A stretch of 64,000 nucleotides of DNA from Megaustenia siamemsis (Eukaryota; Mollusca; Gastropoda; Stylommatophora; Ariophantidae), in the NCBI GenBank assembly GCA_032433765.1, contig JAVIAB010000049.1, forward strand, positions 18,592,768 to 18,656,767, written 5' to 3'. Each line of letters opens with the position of its first letter. Position 1 is the stretch's first letter. The translations under genes and the position numbers were made by a program. Below the pieces are notes generated by a model. It did not search any database. It was not told where the DNA came from and worked only from the letters and a program-made list of their open reading frames with translations. Of the stretch, positions 32,460 through 44,339 are shown in pieces.

Positions 32460-33090
32460 TAAGGGGTAGAGTCAGAACAAACGTGAAGTGTTGGAGGCCT
32501 TTGGTGCCAACAATATGAATCATAGAAATTATCAATCAATAACTACAACTTTTATACAACACAGAGAAATGAAGAAAAAAATAGAGGGGGGGGGGAATAG
32601 AAAAAAATGGTAGGGTTAAAGCTTCATGTAGCAAGTGAACAACACAGACCAGAGCGATGTTTCAGCTCAATAGGTCTTCAGCACAAATAAACATACAGCA
32701 CACTTACAAATGTGTATTTAATAATGCATTGGAATAAAATAAACAATAATAAAAAATATAATAAATTCAAACTAAAATTAGAAATAAAGGAAAATTAATA
32801 ATATGGGAAGACTATTTTTAATTTTACCTTTTATTTCTTCTTCTAGTTCGAATTTATTATTTTCTAAATTCATATTTGTATGTTTGTTCCTGCTGAAGGC
32901 ATTTTGAGCCAAAACGTCATTCTGGTTTGTGTTGTCCACTTGTTATGTGAAGCTTTAACCGAACCATTTTTTTTTTCCCATTTTTTTTTTCCCATTATCT
33001 ATTTTTTTTAAAACATTTCTCCTCACAATTAGCTTCGCTGCAGCTGCAAAATTGTATGTATTTATGTGCATTTCTTTGACTTGGCCCTTT
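32460..33090. mobile_element. Repeat E, fold-back arrangement
   Basis: The left arm (32560-32700; ggttaaagcttcatgtagca, gtttcagctcaataggtctt) and right arm (32880-33090; containing cttttgagccaaaac-like and ttatgtgaagctttaacc) are inverted copies of the same sequence, separated by AT-rich DNA. Single copies are near 44340 and 51985. No open frame was found. It is either a fold-back transposon or two copies inserted head to head. Confidence 0.65.
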
Positions 33091-33117
33091 TATACAACAC
33101 CTCTGTCTATAGGGTGG

Positions 33118-33239
33118 ACCTTGGTAGCCTAGTTGGAAAAACCACCAAACTGGACTACCAATGTTCGGACAACCCGCGTTCGATTCCCGCCGGAAGCAAC
33201 GTGACTTGTACTTGAGGTTGTAAAAGAAATACCCCCACG
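33118..33239 (+). mobile_element. SINE-B, 5' portion
   Basis: It contains ggtagcctagttggaaaaac (box A-like) and cgcgttcgattcccgccgga (box B-like), as in the copies at 2365 and 61962. It stops at cccccacgt, where nLTR-4 coding sequence begins. Confidence 0.8.
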
Positions 33240-33436
33240 TACAATCTTACATATATCTGGGCAGTAATATAGATAAAGAGGGAGAAACAGAAAATGATAC
33301 CAAAATAAGGATATCAAAAGCAAGAGGAGCTTTTGTTACACTGGGAAACATGTGGAAGTCCAAAGAAATTAGGCTAAATACAAAAATAAAAATGTTCAAC
33401 TCCAATGTTAAGTCAGTCCTATTATATGGCTGTGAA
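33240..33436 (+). mobile_element. nLTR-4 internal fragment
   Basis: It encodes the sequence around YIYLGSNIDKEGETENDTK, then ISKARGAFVTLGNMWKSKEI and NSNVKSVLLYGCE. This copy is uninverted, so it shows the element order across the breakpoint seen at 57452/59153. The intron 11 minisatellite starts immediately downstream. Confidence 0.85.
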
Positions 33437-36042
33437 GTGGATGTTTTCATGTATCTAGACACAAAATCAATGCCCTGTGTGAGTGAATGTTTTCATACAA
33501 CAAAATCAATGTCCTGTGTGAGTGAATGTTTTCATGTATCTAGACACAAAATCAATGCCCTGTGTGAGTGAATGTTTTCATGTATCTAGACACAAAATCA
33601 ATGCCCTGTGTGAATGAATGTTTTCATACAACAAAATCAATGCCCTATATGAGTGAATGTTTTCATGTATCTAGACACAAAATCAATGCCCTGTGTGAAT
33701 GAATGTTTTCATACAACAAAATCAATGCCCTATATGAGTGAATATTTTCATGTATCTAGACACAACAAAATCAATGCCCTATATGAGTGAATGTTTTCAT
33801 GTATCTAGACACAACAAAGTCAATGCCCTATATGAGTGAATGTTTTCATGTATCTAGACACAACAAAATCAATGCCCTATATGAGTGAATATTTTCATGT
33901 ATCTAGACACAACAAAGTCAATGCCCTATATGAGTGAATGTTTTCATGTATCTAGACACAACAAAATCAATGCCCTATATGAGTGAATGTTTTCATGTAT
34001 CTAGACACAACAAAATCAATGCCCTATATGAGTGAATATTTTCATGTATCTAGACACAACAAAATCAATGCCCTATATGGTGAATGTTTTCATGTATCTA
34101 GACACAACAAAATCAATGCCCTATATGAGTGAATATTTTCATGTATCTAGACACAAAATCAATGCCCTGTGTGAATGAATGTTTTCATACAACAAAGTCA
34201 ATGCCCTATATGAGTGAATATTTTCATGTATCTAGACACAAAATCAATGCCTTGTGTGAATGAATGTTTTTATACAACAAAATCAATGCCCTATATGAGT
34301 GAATGTTTTCATGTATCTAGACACAAAATCAATGCCCTGTGTGAATGAATGTTTTCATACAACAAAATCAATGCCCTATATGAGTGAATATTTTCATGTA
34401 TCTAGACACAACAAAATCAATGCCCTATATGAGTGAATGTTTTCATGTATCTAGACACAACAAAATCAATGCCCTACATGAGTGAATATTTTCATGTATC
34501 TAGACACAACAAAGTCAATGCCCTATATGAGTGAATGTTTTCATGTATCTAGACACAACAAAATCAATGCCCTGTGTGAGTGAATGTTTTCATACAACAA
34601 AATCAATGTCCTGTGTGAGTGAATGTTTTCATGTATCTAGACACAAAATCAATGCCCTGTGTGAGTGAATGTTTTCATGTATCTAGACACAAAATCAATG
34701 CCCTGTGTGAATGAATGTTTTCATACAACAAAATCAATGCCCTATATGAGTGAATATTTTCATGTATCTAGACACAACAAAATCAATGCCCTATATGAGT
34801 GAATGTTTTCATGTATCTAGACACAACAAAGTCAATGCCCTATATGAGTGAATGTTTTCATGTATCTAGACACAACAAAATCAATGCCCTATATGAGTGA
34901 ATGTTTTCATGTACCTAGACACAAAATCAATGCCCTGTGTGAATGAATGTTTTCATACAACAAAATCAATGCCCTATATGAGTGAATATTTTCATGTATC
35001 TAGACACAAAATCAATGCCTTGTGTGAATGAATGTTTTCATACAACAAAATCAATGCCCTATATGAGTGAATGTTTTCATGTATCTAGACACAACAAAAT
35101 CAATGCCCTGTGTGAATGAATGTTTTCATACAACAAAATCAATGCCCTATATGAGTGAATATTTTCATGTATCTAGACACAACAAAGTCAATGCCCTATA
35201 TGAGTGAATGTTTTCATGTATCTAGACACAACAAAATCAATGCCCTATATGAGTGAATGTTTTCATGTATCTAGACACAACAAAATCAATGCCCTATATG
35301 AGTGAATGTTTTCAGGTATCTAGACACAACAAAATCAATGCCCTATATGAGTGAATGTTTTCATGTATCTAGACACAACAAAATCAATGCCCTATATGAG
35401 TGAATGTTTTCATGTATCTAGACACAACAAAATCAATGCCCTATATGAGTGAATGTTTTCATGTATCTAGACACAACAAAGTCAATGCCCTATATGAGTG
35501 AATATTTTCATGTATCTAGACACAACAAAATCAATGCCCTATATGAGTGAATGTTTTCATGTATCTAGACACAACAAAATCAATGCCCTATATGAGTGAA
35601 TGTTTTCATGTATCTAGACACAACAAAATCAATGCCCTATATGAGTGAATGTTTTCATGTATCTAGACACAACAAAATCAATGCCCTATATGGTGAATAT
35701 TTTCATGTATCTAGACACAACAAAATCAATGCCCTATATGAGTGAATGTTTTCATGTATCTAGACACAACAAAGTCAATGCCCTATATGAGTGAATGTTT
35801 TCATGTATCTAGACACAACAAAGTCAATGCCCTATATGAGTGAATGTTTTCATGTATCTAGACACAACAAAATCAATGCCCTATATGAGTGAATATTTTC
35901 ATATATCTAGACACAACAACATCAATGCCCTATATGAGTGAATATTTTCATGTATCTAGACACAACAAAGTCAATGCCCTATATGAGTGAATGTTTTCAT
36001 GTATCTAGACACAACAAAATCAATGCCCTATATGAGTGAATG
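33437..36042. repeat. 49-bp minisatellite, left block (intron 11)
   Basis: Unit: gagtgaatgttttcatgtat, ctagacacaacaaaatcaat, gccctatat. Shorter units (acaaaatcaatgccctgtgt with no second acaa, and ttttcatacaacaaaatcaa) alternate in the left part. The right part is nearly uniform with gaatg/gaata and aaaatc/aaagtc variants. Confidence 0.97.
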
Positions 36043-36888
36043 TTTTATAGAAATCAGATAAAAACGATGCAGGAAAACACAAATGAACTATCATCAATAG
36101 CCAGCAAAATTGGGCTTGAGGTCAATCATGAAAAGACTAAAGTCATGAAAAGTTTAATTCCAACAAGTGACAAAATATACATGGAAAACAAACCAGTAGA
36201 AGAGATCGATCACTTTATCTATCTTGGAAGTCACATTGATCGAGAAGGGGATACGAGCAAAGAAATTAGAATCAGACTGGCTAAAGCAGCAATGTCTTTC
36301 AGAAGCCTTGAAAAGTTGTGGAAATCAAAACTCATTAGCACAAACACAAAACTTAGGCTATTCAAATCAAATGTACTATCAACCCTTACGTATGCGTGTG
36401 AAAGCTGGAAAACAACAAGAGATATAGAAACAAAGTTGAACGCATTCGAAAATAAATGTCTAAGGAAAATACTTGGTATAGAATGGAATGAATTCAAAAC
36501 AAACGAGGAAATTAGAGAAATCGCCAATCAACCACTAATATCTTCAGTAATAAAGAAAAGACGATGGTCATACGTTGGACATGTGATGAGAAGAGATAAT
36601 AATCGAATAGCAAAGCAAGCCCTCATATGGGAAACAACAGGTAAAAGAAAAAGAGGAAGACCCAGGGAGACACTGAGAAGAACATTGATGAGAGAGGCAA
36701 GAGCAGCAGGAATCGGCTCCCTCAATGAGATAGAACTGCTTGCACAGAACAGAGACAGATGGCGAGATTTGATAAAATATCTTTAAAAGAAAACTGCTAG
36801 AACAAAAATTCATATAGGAGAAGGTGTATCTTGGTCTACGCCCTATGGGCCGGTTACGGCTCGAAAGGTCAATAGATAGATAGATAGA
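36043..36888 (+). mobile_element. nLTR-3, 3' part, copy 1 of a duplication
   Basis: An open frame runs to 36786 and covers the region after the RT catalytic site: SKIGLEVNHEKTKVM, DHFIYLGSHIDREGDTSKEI, TYACESWKTTRDIETKLNAF, RRWSYVGHVMRRDNNRIAKQ and GKRKRGRPRETLRRTLM. The tail tacggctcgaaaggtcaata plus (GATA)n follows. It is 5'-truncated with no RT catalytic core, so it cannot move itself. It lies inside the 49-bp array. Confidence 0.93.
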
Positions 36889-37780
36889 TATGAGTGAATG
36901 TTTTCATGTATCTAGACACAACAAAATCAATGCCCTATATGAGTGAATATTTTCATGTATCTAGACACAACAAAGTCAATGCCCTATATGAGTGAATATT
37001 TTTATGTATCTAGACACAACAAAATCAATGCCCTATATGAGTGAATGTTTTCATGTATCTAGACACAACAAAATCAATGCCCTATATGGTGAATATTTTC
37101 ATGTATCTAGACACAACAAAGTCAATGCCCTATATGAGTGAATGTTTTCATGTATCTAGACACAACAAAATCAATGCCCTATATGAGTGAATATTTTCAT
37201 GTATCTAGACACAACAAAGTCAGTGCCCTATATGAGTGAATATTTTCATGTATCTAGACACAACAAAATCAATGCCCTATATGAGTGAATGTTTTCATGT
37301 ATCTAGACACAACAAAATCAATGCCCTATATGAGTGAATGTTTTCATGTATCTAGACACAACAAAATCAATGCCCTATATGAGTGAATGTTTTCATGTAT
37401 CTAGACACAACAAAATCAATGCCCTATATGGTGAATATTTTCATGTATCTAGACACAACAAAATCAATGCCCTATATGAGTGAATGTTTTCATGTATCTA
37501 GACACAACAAAGTCAATGCCCTATATGAGTGAATGTTTTCATGTATCTAGACACAACAAAGTCAATGCCCTATATGAGTGAATGTTTTCATGTATCTAGA
37601 CTCAACAAAATCAATGCCCTATATGAGTGAATATTTTCATATATCTAGACACAACAACATCAATGCCCTATATGAGTGAATATTTTCATGTATCTAGACA
37701 CAACAAAGTCAATGCCCTATATGAGTGAATGTTTTCATGTATCTAGACACAACAAAATCAATGCCCTATATGAGTGAATG
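36889..37780. repeat. 49-bp minisatellite, middle block
   Basis: Same unit as the flanking blocks. Rare variants (aatatttttatg, ccctatatggtgaat, aaagtcagtgcc, catatatctagac) occur in the same order as in the neighbouring blocks, showing that this block belongs to a larger duplicated unit. Confidence 0.96.
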
Positions 37781-38625
37781 TTTTATAGAAATCAGATAAA
37801 AACGATGCAGGAAAACACAAATGAACTATCATCAATAGCCAGCAAAATTGGGCTTGAGGTCAATCATGAAAAGACTAAAGTCATGAAAAGTTTAATTCCA
37901 ACAAGTGACAAATATACATGGAAAACAAACCAGTAGAAGAGATCGATCACTTTATCTATCTTGGAAGTCACATTGATCGAGAAGGGGATACGAGCAAAGA
38001 AATTAGAATCAGACTGGCTAAAGCAGCAATGTCTTTCAGAAGCCTTGAAAAGTTGTGGAAATCAAAACTCATTAGCACAAACACAAAACTTAGGCTATTC
38101 AAATCAAATGTACTATCAACCCTTACGTATGCGTGTGAAAGCTGGAAAACAACAAGAGATATAGAAACAAAGTTGAACGCATTCGAAAATAAATGTCTAA
38201 GGAAAATACTTGGTATAGAATGGAACGAATTCAAAACAAACGAGGAAATTAGAGAAATCGCCAATCAACCACTAATATCTTCAGTAATAAAGAAAAGACG
38301 ATGGTCATACGTTGGACATGTGATGAGAAGAGATAATAATCGAATAGCAAAGCAAGCCCTCATATGGGAAACAACAGGTAAAAGAAAAAGAGGAAGACCC
38401 AGGGAGACACTGAGAAGAACATTGATGAGAGAGGCAAGAGCAGCAGGAATCGGCTCCCTCAATGAGATAGAACTGCTTGCACAGAACAGAGACAGATGGC
38501 GAGATTTGATAAAATATCTTTAAAAGAAAACTGCTAGAACAAAAATTCATATAGGAGAAGGTGTATCTTGGTCTACGCCCTATGGGCCGGTTACGGCTCG
38601 AAAGGTCAATAGATAGATAGATAGA
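37781..38625 (+). mobile_element. nLTR-3, 3' part, copy 2 of a duplication
   Basis: Nearly identical to the copy at 36043, displaced by 1,738 bp before and 1,737 bp after a single missing A (AAAA to AAA near 37909). That loss breaks the frame, leaving an open frame only from 37918. A T-to-C difference near 38226 is one of few others. Confidence 0.93.
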
Positions 38626-39085
38626 TATGAGTGAATGTTTTCATGTATCTAGACACAACAAAATCAATGCCCTATATGAGTGAATATTTTCATGTATCTA
38701 GACACAACAAAGTCAATGCCCTATATGAGTGAATATTTTTATGTATCTAGACACAACAAAATCAATGCCCTATATGAGTGAATGTTTTCATGTATCTAGA
38801 CACAACAAAATCAATGCCCTATATGGTGAATATTTTCATGTATCTAGACACAACAAAGTCAATGCCCTATATGAGTGAATGTTTTCATGTATCTAGACAC
38901 AACAAAATCAATGCCCTATATGAGTGAATATTTTCATGTATCTAGACACAACAAAGTCAGTGCCCTATATGAGTGAATATTTTCATGTATCTAGACACAA
39001 CAAAATCAATGCCCTATATGAGTGAATGTTTTCATGTATCTAGACACAACAAAATCAATGCCCTATATGAGTGAATGTTTTCATC
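38626..39085. repeat. 49-bp minisatellite, right block
   Basis: It continues the array to within 35 bp of exon 12. The variant order repeats that of 36889-37323. The array ends tttcatccatgaaactaaca just before the acceptor. Confidence 0.96.
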
Positions 39086-39119
39086 CATGAAACTAACAAT
39101 TGTATTCCACTCTCCCCAG

Positions 39120-39224
39120 CCAAGCCTGCCCTGCCTCAAGAACCAAGTGCTGATCAGTACATGATCTCTCCCATCACTGGAGAAAAGATCCCTGCACACA
39201 AAGTCCAGGAGCACATGCGTATTG
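39120..39224 (+). CDS. SF3A1: SF3A1 exon 12
   Basis: This exon encodes residues 401-435. The conserved SADQYMISPITGEKIPAHKV and QEHMRIG match the DEYLVSPITGEKIPASKMQEHMRIG block of vertebrate SF3A1. The acceptor is ctctccccag and the donor GTAAGC at 39225. Both ends are phase 1. This is the last exon before the frameshifts begin. Confidence 0.97.
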
Positions 39225-39314
39225 GTAAGCTCCATTTTCCCATGCCTACACAACATGACCATCTTGGCTTTGCTTTGACCTGTTTCATTTGTAATAGTGG
39301 CTAAGCTGAAGGGA

Positions 39315-40143
39315 ACTTCTTCTTTTCACTGATACCTGAAAGGTGTCGTGGTTATATCATTTGTCGTTTTTGAGCTGCTTGAACTGTCTGAATTAGTGAT
39401 TTTTCTTTGTTGGTACATGTCACTGTCACAGCATCTGTCCATCTTCTTCTTTTCTCTTTTCACTGATACCTGAAAGGTGTCGTGGTTATATCATTTGTCG
39501 TTTTTGAGCTGCTCGAACTGTCTGAATTAGTGATTTTCCTCTGTTGTTACATGTCACTGTCACAGCATCTGTCCATCTTCTTCTGGGTCTTCCTCTTGGT
39601 CTTTTTCCATGCGTTCGCGAGAAGAACGCCCTTGATGGTAATTGGTGAGGATTCATTCTGACCAGGTGGCCAAACCATTTAAGTTGTTGTTCTATATATT
39701 CTTGGCAGGGTTTTGCTCCTACCATTTTTCTTATGGTTTCATTTGGTATTCTCTCTCTTCTTGTGTTGTTTGTTACTTTTCTCAAGCATCGCATCTCACA
39801 TGTATTTATCTTTCTTAATTGTGATTTAGAAAGGGTCCATGTTTGACTTTCATAGCACAAAGTTGGTATGAAAATGCTATTTATAATTTGTTGTTTAGCT
39901 GCTATAGAAATGCTTGGATGTCTTAGCAATGGTGAAAGCTGGTATGTGACAGCATTTGCTTTTTGTATTCTCATGTCAATTTCTCTGTCTAGTTTTCCAT
40001 CTTCTGTGAACATTGTGCCCAAATACTTGAATTCTTCTACTTGTTTTATTTCTTTATCTTTGATCTTAATGTTTAATGGGTGTCTTAATTTACTTATTCT
40101 CATAGCCTCTGTTTTACTGAAGGGAGCAATCAACAATTTTTAG
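39315..40143 (-). mobile_element. nLTR-6, longest copy, with duplicated 3' end
   Basis: The minus-strand frame 39486-40136 encodes APFSKTEAMRISKLRHPLNI, VEEFKYLGTMFTEDGKLDRE, CYESQTW, FGHLVRMNPHQ and KRPRGRPRRRWTDAV. The 3' terminal segment (gatacctgaaaggtgtcgtg and the next ~110 bases) is present twice, at about 39330-39440 and 39460-39570. It is 5'-truncated before the RT catalytic site. Confidence 0.88.
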
Positions 40144-40509
40144 AATCCAAACTGGCAATTTAGATAAGTATCATCTTTTAAACAGCCCAATAATAGGAAC
40201 CTCTGATTGCCAAAAATAATAAATAGAGAAGGCTCTTGTGACCATCTCTAGTCCTGTACCAGAACTGGCTGTAATGAGATGTCATTCCGGTTGCATTGCT
40301 TGTTTTCAGTGTTTTTCTTGAGAAAAGTAGAGTAATGAGGTGACTGCACACCAAAAAATTCTCTTTTCGAAGGAAGTAGTTTGAAATTGTCACTTGTGCT
40401 GCCAAGTCGAGAATACACGGAGGACAACCGTATCACCAGAATTTACTGATGCTCTTGGGGAGATGCTGTCCATGAAGTGGAGCTGATATGAGGAATTCCT
40501 GACTGCAAA
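40144..40509. other. Intron 12 segment, nothing recognised
   Basis: Unassigned sequence between the nLTR-6 copy and the intron 12 minisatellite. No conserved motif was seen. Confidence 0.4.
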
Positions 40510-41130
40510 GAAATTCCTTGGATAGAATATAATTTTTTGAACCTAATTAAGATTGCCATAAATAGAACAGAATTCTTTGAACGTAATTAAGATTGCCTTG
40601 GATAGAATAGAATTCTTTGAAACCTAATTAAGATTGACATAGATAGAATAGAATTCTTTGAACCTAATTAAGATTGCCTTGGATAGAATAGAATTCTTTG
40701 AAACCTAATTAAGATTGACATAGATAGAATAGAATTCTTTGAACCTAATTAAGATTGCCTTGGATAGAATAGAATTCTTTGAAACCTAATTAAGATTGAC
40801 ATAGATAGAATAGAATTCTTTGAACCTAATTAAGATTGCCATGAATAGAACAGAATTCTTTGAATGTAATTAAGATTGCCTTGGATAGAATAGAATTCTT
40901 TGAACCTAATTAAGATTGACATAGATAGAGAATAGAATTCTTTGAACCTAATTAAGATTGACATAGATAGAGAATAGAATTTTTTTAACCTAATTAAGAT
41001 TGACATAGGTAGAGAATAGAATTCTTTGAACCTAATTAAGATTGACATAGATAGAATATAATTCTTTGAACCTAATTAAGATTAACATAGATAGAATAGA
41101 ATTCTTTGAACCTAATTAAGATTAACATTT
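40510..41130. repeat. 40-bp minisatellite (intron 12)
   Basis: Unit: agaattctttgaacctaatt, aagattgacatagatagaat. Pairs alternating gacatag and gccttgg form an ~81-bp higher-order unit in the left half. The right half is single units, several with an extra agag. Confidence 0.95.
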
Positions 41131-41275
41131 AAAAGTGTGTGCAGTAGAAGAGTTTGTGGCAGTAACTTTGATTTCATCCAAGATTGGTGCTTTTAACTGC
41201 AACAAAATAGCACAGAGCAAAAAAATGTAGTGAATCACTTTCATGGTTTTTGTAATTGGGAATTCTGAATTGAAT

Positions 41276-41638
41276 GGTAGAAATGTGGTTTTACAGAAGA
41301 ATGTTGAGAATACAGCGGACAGCTAAGAAGAGTAATGAAAACGTTGTGAAAGAGGCTAAAGTGAAGAGAGAGCTAATTTCCAATATTAGGAAGAAACAGT
41401 TATAATTTTTTGGCCATGTAATGAGAATGGAACAGCTGAAATATATTGTGACAACTGGGAAAGTTGGGTGGCGAAGAGATAGATGGAAGCAAAGAGAAAA
41501 GATACCACACAGCTTAAGAGAGTGGTTTGACAGAGGGTCAACAACTGAAATGATATATAACTGTCGTGATCTAAAGTTGTGGAGAGACATGATCACCTAT
41601 GACAACAGGCATGGGCATGGTACTTGATGATGATGATA
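41276..41638 (+). mobile_element. nLTR-1, 3' part
   Basis: It encodes the MWFYRRM..TAKKSNE region and FGHVMRMEQLKYIVTTGKVG, then REWFDRGSTTEMIYNCRDLK and LWRDMITYDNRHGHGT, ending in (GAT)n. It is 5'-truncated, with frame changes. Confidence 0.86.
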
Positions 41639-41721
41639 AGGATGTTAACTGGGTGTTTGTTAAATTAATTGTATCCATGACAGTTAGTTAATTCATTGCC
41701 CTCTAGTTGTAAATATTGTCT

Positions 41722-41975
41722 ATCTCTATCTATCTATTGTCCTTTCGAGCCGAAGACGGCACATAGGGCAGAACCCAATCTCAAAAACAGAAACCTTGCG
41801 TGCCAAAATGGCACATATTGCAGAGATCACTGCTTCTAAAATCTATGTATCTGTTTCCATAACAATACTTTTTACAATGACAGCTTGTCAAGCCATCAAT
41901 CAACCTCCTTAGTCGCCTCTTACGACGTGCCTGGAAGGTACAGAGTTACTATTCTTTACTTCCCTACTTTATAAT
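41722..41975 (-). mobile_element. Repeat D copy
   Basis: Third copy of repeat D, (TCTA)n then ttgtcctttcgagccgaaga on the + strand, ending near attctttacttccct. The far end is slightly shorter than in the copies at 22449 and 26163. Confidence 0.84.
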
Positions 41976-42044
41976 TATTTCAATGACCTATAGGGAATTG
42001 AATTAATTAACTGGGTCAATATTAAATGGATGTTTGTATATTAG

Positions 42045-42216
42045 GTTTACTGGATCCAAATGGATGGAGGTTCGGCAGCGTTCACAGGCAGATAAAGCAG
42101 ATCAAGAAGAAGTATTTGCACCTGGATCTGCTATTGACTCTAACCTGAAGCAGCTAGCAGAGAGACGTACTGATATTTTCGGTATTGGTACAGAGGAAAC
42201 GCAGATCGGTAAAAAG
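42045..42216 (+). CDS. SF3A1: SF3A1 exon 13 (one base missing)
   Basis: This exon encodes residues 436-493. It opens in phase with exon 12 as Gly-Leu-Leu-Asp-Pro, then must shift frame to continue as Trp-Met-Glu-Val-Arg-Gln. One base is missing in the AAA at 42058-42060 (the conserved order is LLDPRW). After that it reads EEVFAPGSAIDSNLKQLAER and RTDIFGIGTEETQIGKK, closely matching the family. Its length of 172 nt is one short of that required by the phases. The acceptor is tatattag and the donor GTGAGG at 42217. Confidence 0.92.
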
Positions 42217-43135
42217 GTGAGGTTGCAGAGTTAAGGTAACATACTTTAGTGCAGTTGTCACAGGAGAGTTAAGGTAATATACTTTAGTGCAGTTGTTACA
42301 GGATAGTTAAGGTAACATACTTTAGTGCAGTTGTCACAGGAGAGTTAAGCTAACATACTTTAGTACAGTTGTTACAGGAGAGTTATGGTAACATACTTTA
42401 GTACAGTTGTTACAGGAGAGTTAAGCTAACATACTTTAGTACAGTTGTCACAGGAGAGTTATGGTAACATACTTTAGTGCAGTTGTTACAGGAGAGTTAA
42501 GGTAACATACTTTAGTGCAGTTGTTACAGGAGAGTTAAGGTAACATACTTTAGTGCAGTTGTCACAGGAGAGTTAAGGTAACATACTTTAGTGCAGTTGT
42601 CACAGGAGAGTTAAGCTAATATACTTTAGTGCAGTTGTAACAGGAAAGTTATGGTAACATACTTTAGTGCAGTTGTAACAGGAGAGTTATGGTAACATAC
42701 TTTAGTGCAGTTGTTACAGGAGAGTTAAGGTAACATACTTTAGTGCAGTTGTAACAGGAGAGTTAAGCTAACATACTTTAGTGCAGTTGTAACAGGAAAG
42801 TTATGGTAACATACTTTAGTGCAGTTGTAACAGGAGAGTTAAGCTAACATACTTTAGTGCAGTTGTAACAGGAAAGTTATGGTAACATACTTTAGTGCAG
42901 TTGTTACAGGAGAGTTAAGGTAACATACTTTAGTGCAGTTGTAACAGGAGAGTTAAGCTAACATACTTTAGTGCAGTTGTAACAGGAAAGTTATGGTAAC
43001 ATACTTTAGTGCAGTTGTCACGGGAGAGTTAAGATAACATACTTTAGTGCAGTTGTAACAGGAAAGTTATGGTAACATACTTTAGTGCAGTTGTAACAGG
43101 AGAGTTATGGTAACATACTTTAGTGCAGTTGTCAC
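42217..43135. repeat. 36-bp minisatellite starting at the exon 13 donor (intron 13)
   Basis: About 25 copies of gagttaaggtaacatacttt, agtgcagttgtcacag. The first, degenerate unit (gaggttgcagagttaaggta) begins at the donor itself. Every unit contains a donor-like AAG/GTAACA and an acceptor-like TTGTCACAG/G. Confidence 0.95.
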
Positions 43136-43594
43136 ATCGGGTCATAATTTCATATTAAATATTCAATGTCATGCTTCCAGCACACAAATCTATTAAATTA
43201 GATGGATTAATAATTAATTAATACCACTGGCAACAAAGAATAAATAGATAATATCCTTTTCGAAATTCATTAATACTAAAAAAAAAAATAGAAAATAAAA
43301 AAAAAGGCATATAACATCTGATGCCAACCGGTATGGCACATGATGATGATGAAAGCAACATACTTTAGTGTGGTTACCACATGGTTTCAACCCAGTCTTC
43401 TGTACACCACATAGTCACCACTAAACATTTATCCTACTTTACTTGTCTGGATTGAGCCCTCAAATTTTGAAGCCGTTTTCTTTCATTTCTTTTATCAACC
43501 AGCCTGTACCATGTTTCCTTCATTTGGTCTTCTTATTCTCTTCCCATCTGAAGTTCAATGACGGAATACTCTTGGAATACATATCTGAAATATT
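43136..43594. other. Intron 13 spacer with an nLTR-1 tail
   Basis: Positions 43322-43356 hold the nLTR-1 terminal sequence (gccaaccggtatggcacatg plus (GAT)n) inserted at the edge of the minisatellite, a unit fragment of which (gcaacatactttagtg) reappears at 43357. The rest is unassigned. Confidence 0.6.
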
Positions 43595-43955
43595 TTGAGA
43601 GTTATTGAGTTATTTGTGGGTCATCATCATTGCACTCCGAACATGTCCATAGGTGCTCAGATCCCCTCCTCAGCAATTCCCTCAGTGTCCAGCGACTGAT
43701 GACTTCAGTTCTATGTTGGTTGATAAGTCTTCTTACACGGCCACTAAGTGTCTCATTTCTGGCTGTGCCCAACTTAACTCCCATTTCCATCATCCGAAGA
43801 AGTGACGTGGATCTGTGTTTGTCGAAGTCCTGTGCTCTTCCCACATCTCGGAGGGCATTGATGATGTCTGCCCGATCCATTGGTTGCCCGCCCTCAACGA
43901 CAGCGCAACTAGCCAACCTGTCCACCCTTTTATTTCCCCATATTTTGAGAACTTG
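43595..43955 (-). mobile_element. nLTR-7, 3' end
   Basis: The minus strand encodes DRLASCAVVEGGQPMDRADI, INALRDVGRAQDFDKHRSTS, RRLINQHRTEVISRWTLREL and GSEHLWTCSECNDDDPQITQ. It is 5'-truncated inside the RNase H domain. Confidence 0.86.
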
Positions 43956-44032
43956 ACCTATCCAACACTATCTTCTTCTAAGAATGAGAGAACAGTGTTA
44001 AATTCTGGTTAACAAACTTGTGTGTGTTTCAG

Positions 44033-44172
44033 ATTGGAGAAGAGGAAAAGAAAGAGACTAAAGTTGTGTGGGACGGCCACACTGCTTCGATTGAGAAGAT
44101 CTCACAGCTGTCTAGAGAGAACATCTCCATTGAGGAGCAGATTGCAACCATCCACAGAGCAAAGGGACTTGT
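44033..44172 (+). CDS. SF3A1: SF3A1 exon 14
   Basis: This exon encodes residues 494-539: IGEEEKKETKVVWDGHTASI, EKISQLSRENISIEEQIATI and HRAKGL. It matches KIGEEEIQKPEEKVTWDGH and EQIEAIHKAKGL of vertebrate SF3A1. The acceptor is gtgtgtttcag and the donor GTAAGT at 44173. It ends in phase 2 and shows no frameshift. Confidence 0.97.
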
Positions 44173-44339
44173 GTAAGTGCTTTTCTTGCTATTGACTCCA
44201 TTTGAAATGTGTTAACTTGATGTTCAATGTTCAATTTATCCAATGTATCAACTCTGTGCTTAAATCTATCAATCATATGTTCTATCTCTCAGCTCATAGT
44301 TCTTCCTTGTTCACCCATTCTCTGGCACGCTTATATTTT

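Noticed and set aside
33437..39085. Possible CRISPR-like array of regular repeats
   Set aside because: There are no unique spacers. The whole unit repeats, so it is a minisatellite, and the window is clearly eukaryotic.
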